DNA of 51,094 nucleotides from NCBI GenBank assembly GCA_017384945.1, contig JAFNSO010000091.1:1-51094 (forward strand), read 5' to 3'. The notes beneath the pieces are model-generated. The model did not search any database, was not told where the DNA came from, and saw nothing but the letters and a program-made list of their open reading frames with translations. Source of the stretch: Ruminococcus sp. GTDB lineage: Bacteria; Bacillota; Clostridia; Oscillospirales; Acutalibacteraceae. This document shows positions 1 to 7,208 of the stretch, one piece after another. The stretch's first letter is position 1. Every line of letters starts with the position of its first letter. Made by a program: the position numbers and the translations under genes.

Positions 1-11
1 ACTACATCCGC
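1..11 (-). tRNA. 5' tip of a further tRNA (probably Gly), cut by the window edge
   Basis: The complement reads GCGGATGTAGT, the start of a tRNA: a 7-nt acceptor strand followed by the T8-A9 pair. It matches the start of the neighbouring tRNA-Gly, so another glycine tRNA (or one with the same acceptor stem) is likely. Only 11 nt are visible and the anticodon is outside the window. Confidence 0.45.
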
Positions 12-62
12 AAATCATAATATTCATAACAAAAAATAAAAAGCCTGCATAAGCAAGCAAAG

Positions 63-135
63 AGCGGATGACGGGGCGCGAACCCGCTACCTCCACCTTG
101 GCAAGGTGGCGCTCTACCAGATGAGCTACATCCGC
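63..135 (-). tRNA. tRNA-Gly (anticodon GCC)
   Basis: Complete cloverleaf on the minus strand. The acceptor arms GCGGATG/CATCCGC pair perfectly and the discriminator is U, as expected for glycine. The anticodon loop TTGCCAA gives GCC, and the T-loop GGTTCGCGCC is present. CCA is not encoded, unlike the three tRNAs upstream of it in the same transcript. Confidence 0.95.
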
Positions 136-147
136 AAATTCTCTGTC

Positions 148-223
148 TGGTGCCTCCGGGCGGAATCGAACCACCGACACGGGGATTTTCAGTCCCCTGC
201 TCTACCAACTGAGCTACAGAGGC
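148..223 (-). tRNA. tRNA-Phe (anticodon GAA)
   Basis: Minus-strand cloverleaf with acceptor GCCTCTG/CGGAGGC, discriminator A and encoded CCA at 148-150. The anticodon stem GGGGA/TCCCC carries the loop CTGAAAA, anticodon GAA. Third gene of the Val-Asp-Phe-Gly tRNA operon. Confidence 0.95.
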
Positions 224-228
224 AAATA

Positions 229-305
229 TGGCGACCCGGAACGGGCTCGAACCGTCGACCTCTAGCGTGACAGGCTAGCGTTCTAACCAACTGAACTACC
301 GGGCC
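229..305 (-). tRNA. tRNA-Asp (anticodon GTC)
   Basis: Minus-strand cloverleaf with acceptor GGCCCGG/CCGGGTC, discriminator G as is typical for Asp, and encoded CCA at 229-231. The anticodon stem CTAGC/GCTAG holds the loop CTGTCAC, anticodon GTC. Confidence 0.95.
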
Positions 306-335
306 GAATAAAAGTCATAAGACTTTTATAAGAAG

Positions 336-411
336 TGGTGGGAACTACAGGGCTCGAACCTGTGACCCTCTGCTTGTAAGGCAGATGCTCTCCCAGCTGA
401 GCTAAGCTCCC
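336..411 (-). tRNA. tRNA-Val (anticodon TAC)
   Basis: Minus-strand cloverleaf with acceptor GGGAGCT/AGTTCCC, discriminator A and encoded CCA at 336-338. The anticodon stem TCTGC/GCAGA holds CTTACAA, anticodon TAC. First tRNA after the operon promoter. Confidence 0.95.
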
Positions 412-443
412 ACGCAGTCGCCGTGATTGTCGACGACTAGTAC

Positions 444-472
444 ATAATACTACAACCTCGAACAAAAGTCAA
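444..472 (-). promoter_or_regulatory. sigma-A promoter of the tRNA operon
   Basis: On the minus strand: TTGACT (472-467), a 17-bp spacer, TATTAT (449-444). It points into the tRNA operon about 30 bp away and lies between it and the end of hslO. Confidence 0.8.
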
Positions 473-491
473 GTGTTTTTTCAAAAAAACT

Positions 492-1382
492 TTAACTTTT
501 TTTAACTCGGTTTTTTATAATTGTCTCGAGGTCGTTTTCGGTAAACTTGTAGCTCTTTTTGCAGAACTGACAGCTCACGTCGCAAACACCGCTTTCGTCG
601 GGCAAAGACCTGAGCTCCTCGTCGGGCAGACCCGCGAAGTAGTTCTCGAGCTTGTCGCGTGAGCATGAGCAAACGTAGTGGATCTCGCTCTCGTCGAGCA
701 CCTCCACCTCAAAGCCGTCGAGCGCAGCCTTGCAGATGTCGAGAATCGAAAAGCCCTTGGCGAGCATTGTTGTTACGGGCTCGAGCTTTTTGAGGTTTTC
801 CTCGATTTTGTCAATCGTCGCCTCGTCCGCCCCCGGAAGGAGCTGAATCAGAAAGCCGCCCGCCAGAAGCACCTGAGCGCTTTCCCTGTCGACGAGAACT
901 CCGAGTCCGCAGACGGTCGGGATCTGCTCGGACGCGGCGTAGTAGCTTGTTATGTCCTCCGCGATCTCGCCGCTTACCAGCGGAACCTGACCGACGTAGG
1001 GCTCGCCCTGTCCGTAATCGCGGATAACTCCGAGGGTGCCGTTTTTGCCGACTCCCGCGGAGACATTGATTTTTCCGTTACCGTAATACTCGGTCACGCA
1101 GTCGGGGTTCGAGACATAGCCGCGGACGTTGCCGCTTGAATCGCCCACGACAAAAACGTTGCCGAGAGGTCCGTCGCCCTTTACACTGAGGTTGATTGTC
1201 GCCTTGCTCTGCTTTAGGTTGGCTCCCATAAGCGAGCCGGCGCACAAAAGCCTTCCCAAAGCGGCGGTGCCGACGGGGGTCGTCCTGTGCAAACGCTGGG
1301 CGGTAAACACAATATCCGAAGCGTCCACTGCGGCAGCCATAACCGCTCCGTCGGAGGTTATACATCTGATAAGCTTATCCAT
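492..1382 (-). CDS. hslO: Redox-regulated chaperone Hsp33
   Basis: Cytoplasmic holdase activated by oxidation. The 296-residue protein is the usual length of the Hsp33 family. The C-terminal redox switch is complete: C238-x-C240 and C271-x-x-C274, the four cysteines that bind zinc in the reduced form and make disulfides on activation. The N-terminal half shows the family's substrate-binding fold, starting MDKLIRCITSDG. It is the last gene of a three-gene minus operon: the methyltransferase ends 11 nt upstream of the ATG, and a GAAAGGG ribosome site sits in that gap. No strong GC-rich terminator follows; there is only an A/T-rich inverted repeat at about 470-490. The family assignment is very secure. 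Confidence 0.96.
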   Translation of the reverse strand: MDKLIRCITSDGAVMAAAVDASDIVFTAQRLHRTTPVGTAALGRLLCAGSLMGANLKQSKATINLSVKGDGPLGNVFVVGDSSGNVRGYVSNPDCVTEYYGNGKINVSAGVGKNGTLGVIRDYGQGEPYVGQVPLVSGEIAEDITSYYAASEQIPTVCGLGVLVDRESAQVLLAGGFLIQLLPGADEATIDKIEENLKKLEPVTTMLAKGFSILDICKAALDGFEVEVLDESEIHYVCSCSRDKLENYFAGLPDEELRSLPDESGVCDVSCQFCKKSYKFTENDLETIIKNRVKKS

Positions 1383-1393
1383 AAATTACCCTT

Positions 1394-2134
1394 TCATATC
1401 TTTCTCGCGACATAAACCGCGCGCTGAGTGTCCTTCTTCACCTCGTCAAAGCTCATATCGGCGTAAACCGACTCGACCTTGAAGCCTGATTTTTCGAGCA
1501 TCGACTTTATTTTTGAATCAGAGTAAGCCCTCTCGGAAAAATGCTCGTCGGCGCGCTCGAAGAGCCCGTCCTCGGGGATAAAGAAGGTCAAATCCATATC
1601 GACTGTGTTATTTTCTTTTAAAGAATTTTGCCATACGCAGAACACATCCTCGCAGTCGTAAACGAAGGTATTGTCCGCCAAAATCTCCCTGTGCTTGAAT
1701 ACGGTGTTCACGTCAAAGACGAAAAGCCCTCCCGCGTTCATAAAGAGCGAGACCTTGTCAAACGTTTGCTGAACGTCGTCCTCGCGCGTCATATGGTTAA
1801 TGCTGTCGAGCGTGCACAGGCAGGTGTCGATTGTGCCGTAGAGGTCGAGCTCCTGCATTTTCTGACACAAAAACAAAAGTCCCAGACCCTCGTCGGCGGA
1901 TTTCTCCTGAGCTACCGAGAGCATTTCGTTTGAGCCGTCGACGCCGTATATATCGACCCCGAGCTTTTTGAGAACAATTGTCAGGTTGCCCGTTCCGCAG
2001 GCGAGATCGAGGGTCAGTCCCGCGTCGTGGTTGTGCCTTTTCAAAACATCCAGCAAATGCACCGCCCTCTTCTCATACTCGACGTTGAGGGTGAGGCTGT
2101 CGTAGAAATCGGCAAAAACTCCGTAGGAGCTCAT
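1394..2134 (-). CDS. Class I SAM-dependent methyltransferase
   Basis: 246-residue methyltransferase of the class I Rossmann fold. Motif I (LDLACGTGN, residues 42-50) binds S-adenosylmethionine and is followed by an acidic strand end (GVDGS). The mid region TIDTCLCTLDSINHM fits motif IV. The substrate cannot be read from sequence; proteins of this type in Firmicutes are usually left as 'class I SAM methyltransferase'. The start at 2134 shares its A with the TAA stop of the upstream yerC-type gene (TAATG), so the two are probably translationally coupled. An open frame continues further 5', but it only shadows the upstream gene and lacks a ribosome site. Confidence 0.88.
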   Translation of the reverse strand: MSSYGVFADFYDSLTLNVEYEKRAVHLLDVLKRHNHDAGLTLDLACGTGNLTIVLKKLGVDIYGVDGSNEMLSVAQEKSADEGLGLLFLCQKMQELDLYGTIDTCLCTLDSINHMTREDDVQQTFDKVSLFMNAGGLFVFDVNTVFKHREILADNTFVYDCEDVFCVWQNSLKENNTVDMDLTFFIPEDGLFERADEHFSERAYSDSKIKSMLEKSGFKVESVYADMSFDEVKKDTQRAVYVARKI

Positions 2135-2433
2135 TACTTGTCCACCTTGATTCCCATATTGGCGAACGCCAGCATATAGCCGTCGGTGTCCTCGTTGAGA
2201 GAACGCTTCACGCGGCTGATTGTGGCGGTTGAAGCGCCCGTACGCTTTACGATCTCGCTGTAGACGGTTTTCTCGGTAAGAAGCTTCGCGACAACAATGC
2301 GCTGAGACATCGCGTTGAGCTCGGGCTGGGTGCAAAGATCCTCAAAGAACCGGTAGCAATCCTCCTTTGTTTTGAGGGTCAGAATAGCCTCGAATAAAAA
2401 GTCGGTCTGCTCATTTTTAAGCTTGGAATTCAT
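2134..2433 (-). CDS. YerC/YecD family TrpR-like DNA-binding protein
   Basis: 99-residue protein of the TrpR/YerC-YecD superfamily. It has a helix-turn-helix of the Trp-repressor type: the region around residues 45-80 contains SQRIVVAKLLTEK, then GASTATISRVKRSL as the recognition helix. In Firmicutes these small regulators are mostly uncharacterised and do not necessarily sense tryptophan. The ribosome site GGAGG precedes the ATG. It is the first gene of the operon with the methyltransferase and hslO and has its own promoter at 2474-2502. Autoregulation is an inference only: a CACTTTC/GAAAGTG repeat spans the promoter region. Confidence 0.88.
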   Translation of the reverse strand: MNSKLKNEQTDFLFEAILTLKTKEDCYRFFEDLCTQPELNAMSQRIVVAKLLTEKTVYSEIVKRTGASTATISRVKRSLNEDTDGYMLAFANMGIKVDK

Positions 2434-2473
2434 TTTTTGTCCTCCACTTTCACACGTTAAGATACTAAAGCTA

Positions 2474-2502
2474 ATTTTACCACACGAAAGTGTTTTTGTA
2501 AA
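2474..2502 (-). promoter_or_regulatory. sigma-A promoter of the yerC-methyltransferase-hslO operon
   Basis: Minus strand: TTTACA (2502-2497), 17-bp spacer, TAAAAT (2479-2474). The spacer carries CACTTTCGTGTG. A related CACTTTC copy lies downstream near 2442-2454 in opposite orientation to GAAAGTG, so an operator is possible. Confidence 0.7.
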
Positions 2503-2548
2503 GTCATATTTTACTGTTTTTATTACCGCGACTTTTGTCGAAAAACGA

Positions 2549-2576
2549 TTGACTTTTTGTTTTTCTGTTGTATAAT
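2549..2576 (+). promoter_or_regulatory. sigma-A promoter of the O-acylation operon
   Basis: TTGACT (2549-2554), 16-bp spacer, TATAAT (2571-2576). It lies 38 bp upstream of the first gene and is divergent from the yerC operon promoter. Confidence 0.8.
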
Positions 2577-2613
2577 TTCATATGGATTATAATTAATATT
2601 TGAGGTTTGCTCA

Positions 2614-3393
2614 GTGAAAATAAGTATAAAGAAGGCGGCGTTGTGCGCGGCGGTCGTGATAGTCGCGGTAATGCTGTTCAGAGCGATATCCGTCACGCTC
2701 CCTCAGAGCGCGGCGCAAAGCGACACAAAGGAAGGACTTGAGTACATCGGCGCTCAGGAAAAGTCCGAGGTCTCAGACATTGAAAACGAAATACGAAGGG
2801 CGCGAAAGGACACTCAGCTGCTCAAAAAAGCGGACGAGGCGAAGGCTCAGCTCGCCGAGGGGAACTTCAAGGGCGCGTTTGACGGAATAATCATAACGGG
2901 AGACAGTCTCGTGGAGTCAATCGCGGAGTACGGGGTGCTCGACAACAGTCAGGTAATCGCCCAAATCGGCGCGGGAGCGGATTTTCTTTCAAAAAAGGTC
3001 GGGGAAATCGCGGCAGCAAACCCCGAATTCATCGTGCTCCACTTCGGCGAAAACGAACTCGACAAGAAGCCCAACGCCGTGTACTTTTTTGAGAGGTATC
3101 AGAACGCGATCGAAAAGCTCAAAAAACGACTGCCCGACGCAAAAATTCTCGTCGACAGCATCTTCCCCGTTAAGAAAAAGGCGTACAAGCAGGAGCCGTA
3201 CACAAAAAACATAAGCTACTACAACGACATTATGAAGAAAACGGCGGAAAAGCTCGGCGTGGTTTACCTCGACTACAGCAAGAAAAAGGACTTTTTCACC
3301 TCAAAATACTACGACGCGGACGGGATTCACTTTACGGAGGATTTTTACACCGAAAAGTATCTTCCCTTCGTTCTCGGGGAGGTATACAAATAA
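2614..3393 (+). CDS. Membrane-anchored SGNH/GDSL-type hydrolase
   Basis: 259-residue extracytoplasmic protein with a single N-terminal membrane anchor (about residues 8-28). The SGNH blocks are readable: GDS at 96-98 with the putative nucleophile serine 98, block III as GENE (145-148) in place of GxND, and D236-G-I-H239 as the catalytic Asp/His pair. Such proteins are esterases or acyltransferases. Placed before an MBOAT and a DHHW protein, it probably transfers or removes acetyl groups on a cell-surface polymer. Start is GTG at 2614, with GAGG 8 nt upstream. The next gene begins directly after the stop. The asparagine of the classic block III is replaced by Glu, so activity needs testing. 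Confidence 0.85.
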   Translation: MKISIKKAALCAAVVIVAVMLFRAISVTLPQSAAQSDTKEGLEYIGAQEKSEVSDIENEIRRARKDTQLLKKADEAKAQLAEGNFKGAFDGIIITGDSLVESIAEYGVLDNSQVIAQIGAGADFLSKKVGEIAAANPEFIVLHFGENELDKKPNAVYFFERYQNAIEKLKKRLPDAKILVDSIFPVKKKAYKQEPYTKNISYYNDIMKKTAEKLGVVYLDYSKKKDFFTSKYYDADGIHFTEDFYTEKYLPFVLGEVYK

Positions 3394-3873
3394 GTGGCAA
3401 AGAAAAAATACCTTATCGCGGAAATACTGTGCGTGCTGGCTCTGGCGGCGTTTATAACGGGGCTGTGGATTTCACGCTCGGGAGGCACCGACAAGGACAT
3501 ACAGACGATATCGGCTCCCGTTATTCAGTCACTCGAAAAAAGCGGGATGACCCAAAAATCAAACTCGGACGCGATAAAAACGTTCGGAATCGAGCTCGAC
3601 AAAACCGAGGGCGTGACCTACTATTCAAACGACAACGTAATGGACGTGTCGGAGCTTTTGATAATCAAGCTAAAGGACAAGTCGGACGGCGAAGCTTTTC
3701 GGGATAAAATCGAAAAGCACATAGAGGAGCAGAAAAAGCTTTACAAAAGCTACGCGCCCAAGCAGTACGCCCTGCTCGACAACAGCATTGTCGAAGCAAG
3801 CGCGAACACGGTATTCTACTGCGCCGCTGAGAACGCGGCGGCGCTCAACGAAGCGTTCAAAAAAGCGTTATAA
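3394..3873 (+). CDS. DUF4358 membrane-anchored protein
   Basis: 159-residue protein with an N-terminal transmembrane anchor (about residues 6-26) and an extracytoplasmic domain of the DUF4358 type. Recognisable stretches are DVSELLIIKLKDK, AFRDKIEKHIEEQ and YAPKQYALLDNSIV. DUF4358 has no assigned function and is often found next to MBOAT/DHHW acylation genes in Clostridia. The GTG start touches the preceding TAA (TAAGTG), so translation is probably coupled, and the MBOAT gene follows 15 nt later. I infer an accessory role in the acylation complex. Confidence 0.82.
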   Translation: MAKKKYLIAEILCVLALAAFITGLWISRSGGTDKDIQTISAPVIQSLEKSGMTQKSNSDAIKTFGIELDKTEGVTYYSNDNVMDVSELLIIKLKDKSDGEAFRDKIEKHIEEQKKLYKSYAPKQYALLDNSIVEASANTVFYCAAENAAALNEAFKKAL

Positions 3874-3888
3874 AAAGGATTTACATAA

Positions 3889-5307
3889 ATGGTATTCAGT
3901 TCATCGACCTTTCTGGTTGTTTTTCTTCCGATAACACTTCTGGCTTATTTTCTTGTCGGCTGTTTTCTGACGAAAAACATCACCGTAAAAAATCTGATAC
4001 TTTTAGCCGCCAGCCTCATTTTCTACGCCTGGGGCGAGCCCGTATACATAGTTCTAATGCTTATCAGCATAATGTTCAACTACATTATCGGCAGGGATAT
4101 TGCGCTCTCAAAAAAAGACGGCGGCAAAAAAAGAGCGAAGGTTCTGTTTATATGCGCGGTTGTGTTCAACCTCGCGGCGCTCGGGTTCTTCAAGTACTCG
4201 GGCTTCGTCGCGGAGAACCTCGGCAACCTGCTCGGGCTCCAGTTTAAAATGCCCGACCTGCCGCTGCCCGTCGGAATCTCCTTCTACACCTTCCAGATCA
4301 TGTCCTACATAATCGACCTGTACAACGGCAAAATCAAGGTTCAGAAGAGTATACTCTCCTTCGCGCTGTACATCTCGCTGTTCCCGCAGCTTATCGCGGG
4401 TCCCATCGTTAAGTACAAGGACATCGAGCGTCAGCTCAGCCGCAGAAAGGAAACTCCTCAGAAATACGCCGAGGGAATGAGCCGCTTTGTGGTCGGGCTT
4501 TCAAAAAAGCTTTTGCTCGCGAACACCCTCGGAAGCGTCTACAGCACGGTTCAGGCGACCGAGTTCGGCAAGCTCAGCGCCCTGAGCGCGTGGGTCGGAA
4601 TCGTGTGCTACACGCTGCAAATATACTTCGATTTTTCGGGCTACTCGGATATGGCTATCGGTCTCGGAAAAATGTTCGGCTTTGAGTTCAGCGAAAACTT
4701 CCGCTATCCGTACATTGCAAGCTCGGTGACGGACTTCTGGAGAAGGTGGCACATCTCGCTTTCGTCGTGGTTCAGAGACTACGTGTACATCCCGCTCGGC
4801 GGCAACAGACGCAAAACCCCGAGGGTCATTTTCAACCTTATGATTGTGTGGCTTCTAACGGGTCTGTGGCACGGAGCGGCGTGGAATTTTATTCTTTGGG
4901 GCGTGTACTACGGCGTTCTGCTGATTCTCGAAAAATACGTCCTCAAAAGCAAGCTTGAGCGGGTGCCCGCTATGCTCAGAAGAGTAATCACGCTGATTCT
5001 CGTTATGCTCGGCTGGGTGCTGTTCTCCGCGCCCACGCTTTCGGACGCGCTTGGCTACATCGGCGTGATGTTCGGCTTCGGGGCAGGCTTGTTTGACGCA
5101 AACGGCGCGTATCTGCTTACCTCAAACCTCGCGCTCATCCTCATAGGAGCCTTCTGCGCGGCGCCGATCTACAAAAAGCTCCAAAAGAAAATCAAGCCCG
5201 TAAACCTCAGCCGCGTCAAGGCCGCGGCGTATCCGCTTTTGCTTATACTTTGCTACATCTTTATGATAAGCGAAACCTACAATCCGTTTTTGTATTTCAG
5301 ATTCTGA
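3889..5307 (+). CDS. MBOAT family O-acyltransferase (AlgI/DltB-like)
   Basis: 472-residue polytopic membrane protein of the MBOAT family, which moves acyl (usually acetyl) groups across the membrane onto extracellular polysaccharide or teichoic acid. Signature segments in order: FPQLIAGPIVKY (about 165), DFSGYSDMAIG (about 250), WRRWHISLSSWFRDY (about 285) and GLWHGAAWNFILWG, whose His328 is the invariant catalytic histidine. Length is normal for AlgI-like members. It sits in an operon with an SGNH protein and DUF4358 upstream and a DHHW protein 1 nt downstream, the usual O-acetylation set. No dltA/dltC is seen, so O-acetylation is more likely than D-alanylation. Confidence 0.95.
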   Translation: MVFSSSTFLVVFLPITLLAYFLVGCFLTKNITVKNLILLAASLIFYAWGEPVYIVLMLISIMFNYIIGRDIALSKKDGGKKRAKVLFICAVVFNLAALGFFKYSGFVAENLGNLLGLQFKMPDLPLPVGISFYTFQIMSYIIDLYNGKIKVQKSILSFALYISLFPQLIAGPIVKYKDIERQLSRRKETPQKYAEGMSRFVVGLSKKLLLANTLGSVYSTVQATEFGKLSALSAWVGIVCYTLQIYFDFSGYSDMAIGLGKMFGFEFSENFRYPYIASSVTDFWRRWHISLSSWFRDYVYIPLGGNRRKTPRVIFNLMIVWLLTGLWHGAAWNFILWGVYYGVLLILEKYVLKSKLERVPAMLRRVITLILVMLGWVLFSAPTLSDALGYIGVMFGFGAGLFDANGAYLLTSNLALILIGAFCAAPIYKKLQKKIKPVNLSRVKAAAYPLLLILCYIFMISETYNPFLYFRF

Positions 5308-5308
5308 T

Positions 5309-6481
5309 ATGAGTAAAATAAAAATCATTTTTCAAAAAACAAAATCCCCGAGACGCGAGGAAAGGCGCAACCTTGTTATCTCCTCGCTGGCTGTAACGGC
5401 AGTTATTCTGATAATCAGCCTGCTCACGCTTTTCGGAGCCGACCGCGAATTCAGCGAAAACGAAAACCGTTATCTGGCTCAAAAGCCCTCGGCAAGTCCG
5501 AGCTCCGTCGCGGACGGAAGATTTATGGAGGACAGCGAAAAGTACCTCTCCGACCAGTTTTTCTCCCGCGACATAATGGTTCAGGCAAGGACGAGCATAG
5601 ATATTTTTCTCGGCAAAAAGGAAGAAAACGGCGTCTACATCGGCAAAGAGGGTTTTCTCTTTGAAAAGCCCTCGGCTTACGACGAAGAGCGCGTCTCAAA
5701 GACTGCGGGCGTGATAAACTCGATTTGCGAAAAGCACCCGAAAATCAAGTCGTACATCGCCGCGGCGCCGAACAGCTCGGAAATCCTTAAGGCTTTTCTC
5801 CCTCTGAACGCGCCCGACGAAAACCAGAGCGAACAAATCAAGAAACTATACTCCAAGCTCAGGGGTATCACAAAAATCGACCTCTTCTCCCCTCTGAATG
5901 CTCAGAAGGAAAAAGAGGAGCTGTACTACAGGACAGACCACCACTGGACTGCCAAGGCGGCAAAGCTCGCCTTTGACACGATAGCGGGAAGCATGAAGCT
6001 CGACCTGTCAAAAACAAAATACCGCACAATAGCGGTCACAAACTCGTTTCAGGGAACTATGGCGTCGTCCTCGGGACTTTTCAGCGCGAAGGACACGATT
6101 TTCATAACCGTCCCAGAACCCGAAATCAAGTGCGTGGCGAGCTACCCGGACGAAAAGAAAAAACGCCCGTCGATCTTCGATTCCTCCAAGCTGAAAACGA
6201 ACAGCAAGTACGAGGTATTTCTCGGCGGCAACTTCTCCGAAATCATCATCGACACCACCGCGAAGTCCGACAGAACGCTTTTGCTCATTAAGGACTCCTA
6301 CGCAAACTGCGTCGTGCCGATGCTCACCCCGTATTTCAAGAGGATCGCGGTAATCGACCCGCGCTACTACGTCGGCAACATCAACGAGACGATTTCAAAG
6401 GAAAACGTCACCGACATTCTCTGGCTGTACAACACGAACACGCTCCTCAGCGACACCTCGATTTTTGACAAGCTGGCATAA
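5309..6481 (+). CDS. DHHW family protein (AlgJ/AlgX-like partner of MBOAT)
   Basis: 390-residue protein with one N-terminal membrane helix (about residues 22-42) and a large outside domain. The family motif D210-H-H-W213 is present, and LLLIKDSYANCVVPML near the C-terminus carries the likely serine. This is the SGNH-like arrangement of AlgJ/AlgX acetyltransferases. With the MBOAT protein it would form the extracytoplasmic half of a polymer O-acetylation machine. It is the last gene of the operon, separated from the MBOAT stop by one base, and is followed by a strong hairpin terminator at 6487. Confidence 0.9.
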   Translation: MSKIKIIFQKTKSPRREERRNLVISSLAVTAVILIISLLTLFGADREFSENENRYLAQKPSASPSSVADGRFMEDSEKYLSDQFFSRDIMVQARTSIDIFLGKKEENGVYIGKEGFLFEKPSAYDEERVSKTAGVINSICEKHPKIKSYIAAAPNSSEILKAFLPLNAPDENQSEQIKKLYSKLRGITKIDLFSPLNAQKEKEELYYRTDHHWTAKAAKLAFDTIAGSMKLDLSKTKYRTIAVTNSFQGTMASSSGLFSAKDTIFITVPEPEIKCVASYPDEKKKRPSIFDSSKLKTNSKYEVFLGGNFSEIIIDTTAKSDRTLLLIKDSYANCVVPMLTPYFKRIAVIDPRYYVGNINETISKENVTDILWLYNTNTLLSDTSIFDKLA

Positions 6482-6486
6482 GTAAA

Positions 6487-6512
6487 GGCTGACCCGACGG
6501 TCAGCCCTTTTT
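6487..6512 (+). terminator. Rho-independent terminator of the acylation operon
   Basis: GGCTGACC (6487-6494), loop CGAC, GGTCAGCC (6499-6506), then CTTTTT. The right arm and T-run lie inside the last codons (a lysine run) of the convergent TfoX-like gene, so terminator and coding sequence share bases. Confidence 0.85.
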
Positions 6513-6821
6513 CTTTTTCTTTGGCGCGGGGAGCTCATTGTACATCCCCTCGAACAGGTCGCGCAAAAACTCCGCGTCCTCGATGTTGTCGACGAGGAGC
6601 ATCGGCTTCGCGCCCTCATACGGCTCCTCAAGCGCCGCGTCGGGCATAAACTCCCGAGCGAATTTCGTCTGCTTTACGAGAAACCTGTTGTCATATATCC
6701 CGCCCGCTACCTTGTCTCGGTAGTAGATGATGAACTCGCCCATCATCGCGCGGGAGCGTATATCCCCGAGCAAAGAGAGCTGCCCGAGAACGTAGTCGAG
6801 ATAAGCCTTGTCAGATGCCAT
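6501..6821 (-). CDS. TfoX/Sxy family protein
   Basis: 106-residue protein with a TfoX N-terminal domain: residues about 20-60 contain IRSRAMMGEFIIYYRD followed by VAGGIYDNRFLVK, the pattern of TfoX_N. In Gammaproteobacteria TfoX controls competence; in Firmicutes such short versions are common and their role is not known. It ends in a lysine run (KKKKKG) encoded by the T-tract of the opposing terminator. The ribosome site GGAGGG lies 6 nt before the ATG. It follows the small gene at 6833-7060 by 11 nt, probably as an operon. Confidence 0.85.
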   Translation of the reverse strand: MASDKAYLDYVLGQLSLLGDIRSRAMMGEFIIYYRDKVAGGIYDNRFLVKQTKFAREFMPDAALEEPYEGAKPMLLVDNIEDAEFLRDLFEGMYNELPAPKKKKKG

Positions 6822-6832
6822 ATTCCCTCCGT

Positions 6833-7060
6833 TCAGTACTCCGTTTTCAACGTGTCAACCTTGTACATTTCCTTGAATTTCTGCTCATCCTTCTTTGAGC
6901 GGATAAGCATAACCTCCGTGAAGTGACCGTCGTGCCTGTCCCTAAAGCCCGCGACCTTTTCGCCCGTACAAATCGAGCTTCTTATGACCGCGTACTGTCT
7001 CTCAGGGTCAAACGGGCTGACCTCAAAGCGGGAGCCGCTGTTTTTTGAGCGTCTTTTCAT
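6833..7060 (-). CDS. Small conserved protein of unknown function (75 aa)
   Basis: I chose the ATG at 7060 because GAGGTGA sits 6 nt before it, while the upstream candidate start at 7108 lies inside the promoter. The 75-residue product is soluble and basic at its N-terminus. It contains FDPERQYAVIRSSICTGE and GHFTEVMLIRS. Similar short proteins are widespread in Clostridia and, as I recall, are sometimes mislabelled as aspartate dehydrogenase; nothing here supports an enzyme. It is co-transcribed with the TfoX-like gene. Confidence 0.75.
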   Translation of the reverse strand: MKRRSKNSGSRFEVSPFDPERQYAVIRSSICTGEKVAGFRDRHDGHFTEVMLIRSKKDEQKFKEMYKVDTLKTEY

Positions 7061-7078
7061 AACAATCACCTCAAAAAT

Positions 7079-7107
7079 ATCATAGCAGAAAAGCCGCCCT
7101 TTGTCCA
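7079..7107 (-). promoter_or_regulatory. sigma-A promoter of the small gene/TfoX-like operon
   Basis: Minus strand: TGGACA (7107-7102), 17-bp spacer, TATGAT (7084-7079). Transcription would start about 12 nt upstream of the ATG at 7060, leaving a very short leader made almost entirely of the ribosome site. Confidence 0.65.
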
Positions 7108-7141
7108 TACCTACAAAAAGATAAAATCCCCGATAAAAGCA

Positions 7142-7171
7142 TTGACAATAAATTCGTTTTTGAGCTATAAT
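7142..7171 (+). promoter_or_regulatory. sigma-A promoter of the zinc-ribbon gene
   Basis: TTGACA (7142-7147), 18-bp spacer, TATAAT (7166-7171). It lies 37 bp upstream of the ATG at 7209. Confidence 0.8.
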
Positions 7172-7208
7172 TGAAAGGCTGGAAAGTTATTTGAAAGGAA
7201 GTTTTGAG

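Noticed and set aside
7108-7108. Upstream start at 7108 for the small conserved gene
   Set aside because: It lies within the promoter. The ATG at 7060 has GAGGTGA at proper spacing.
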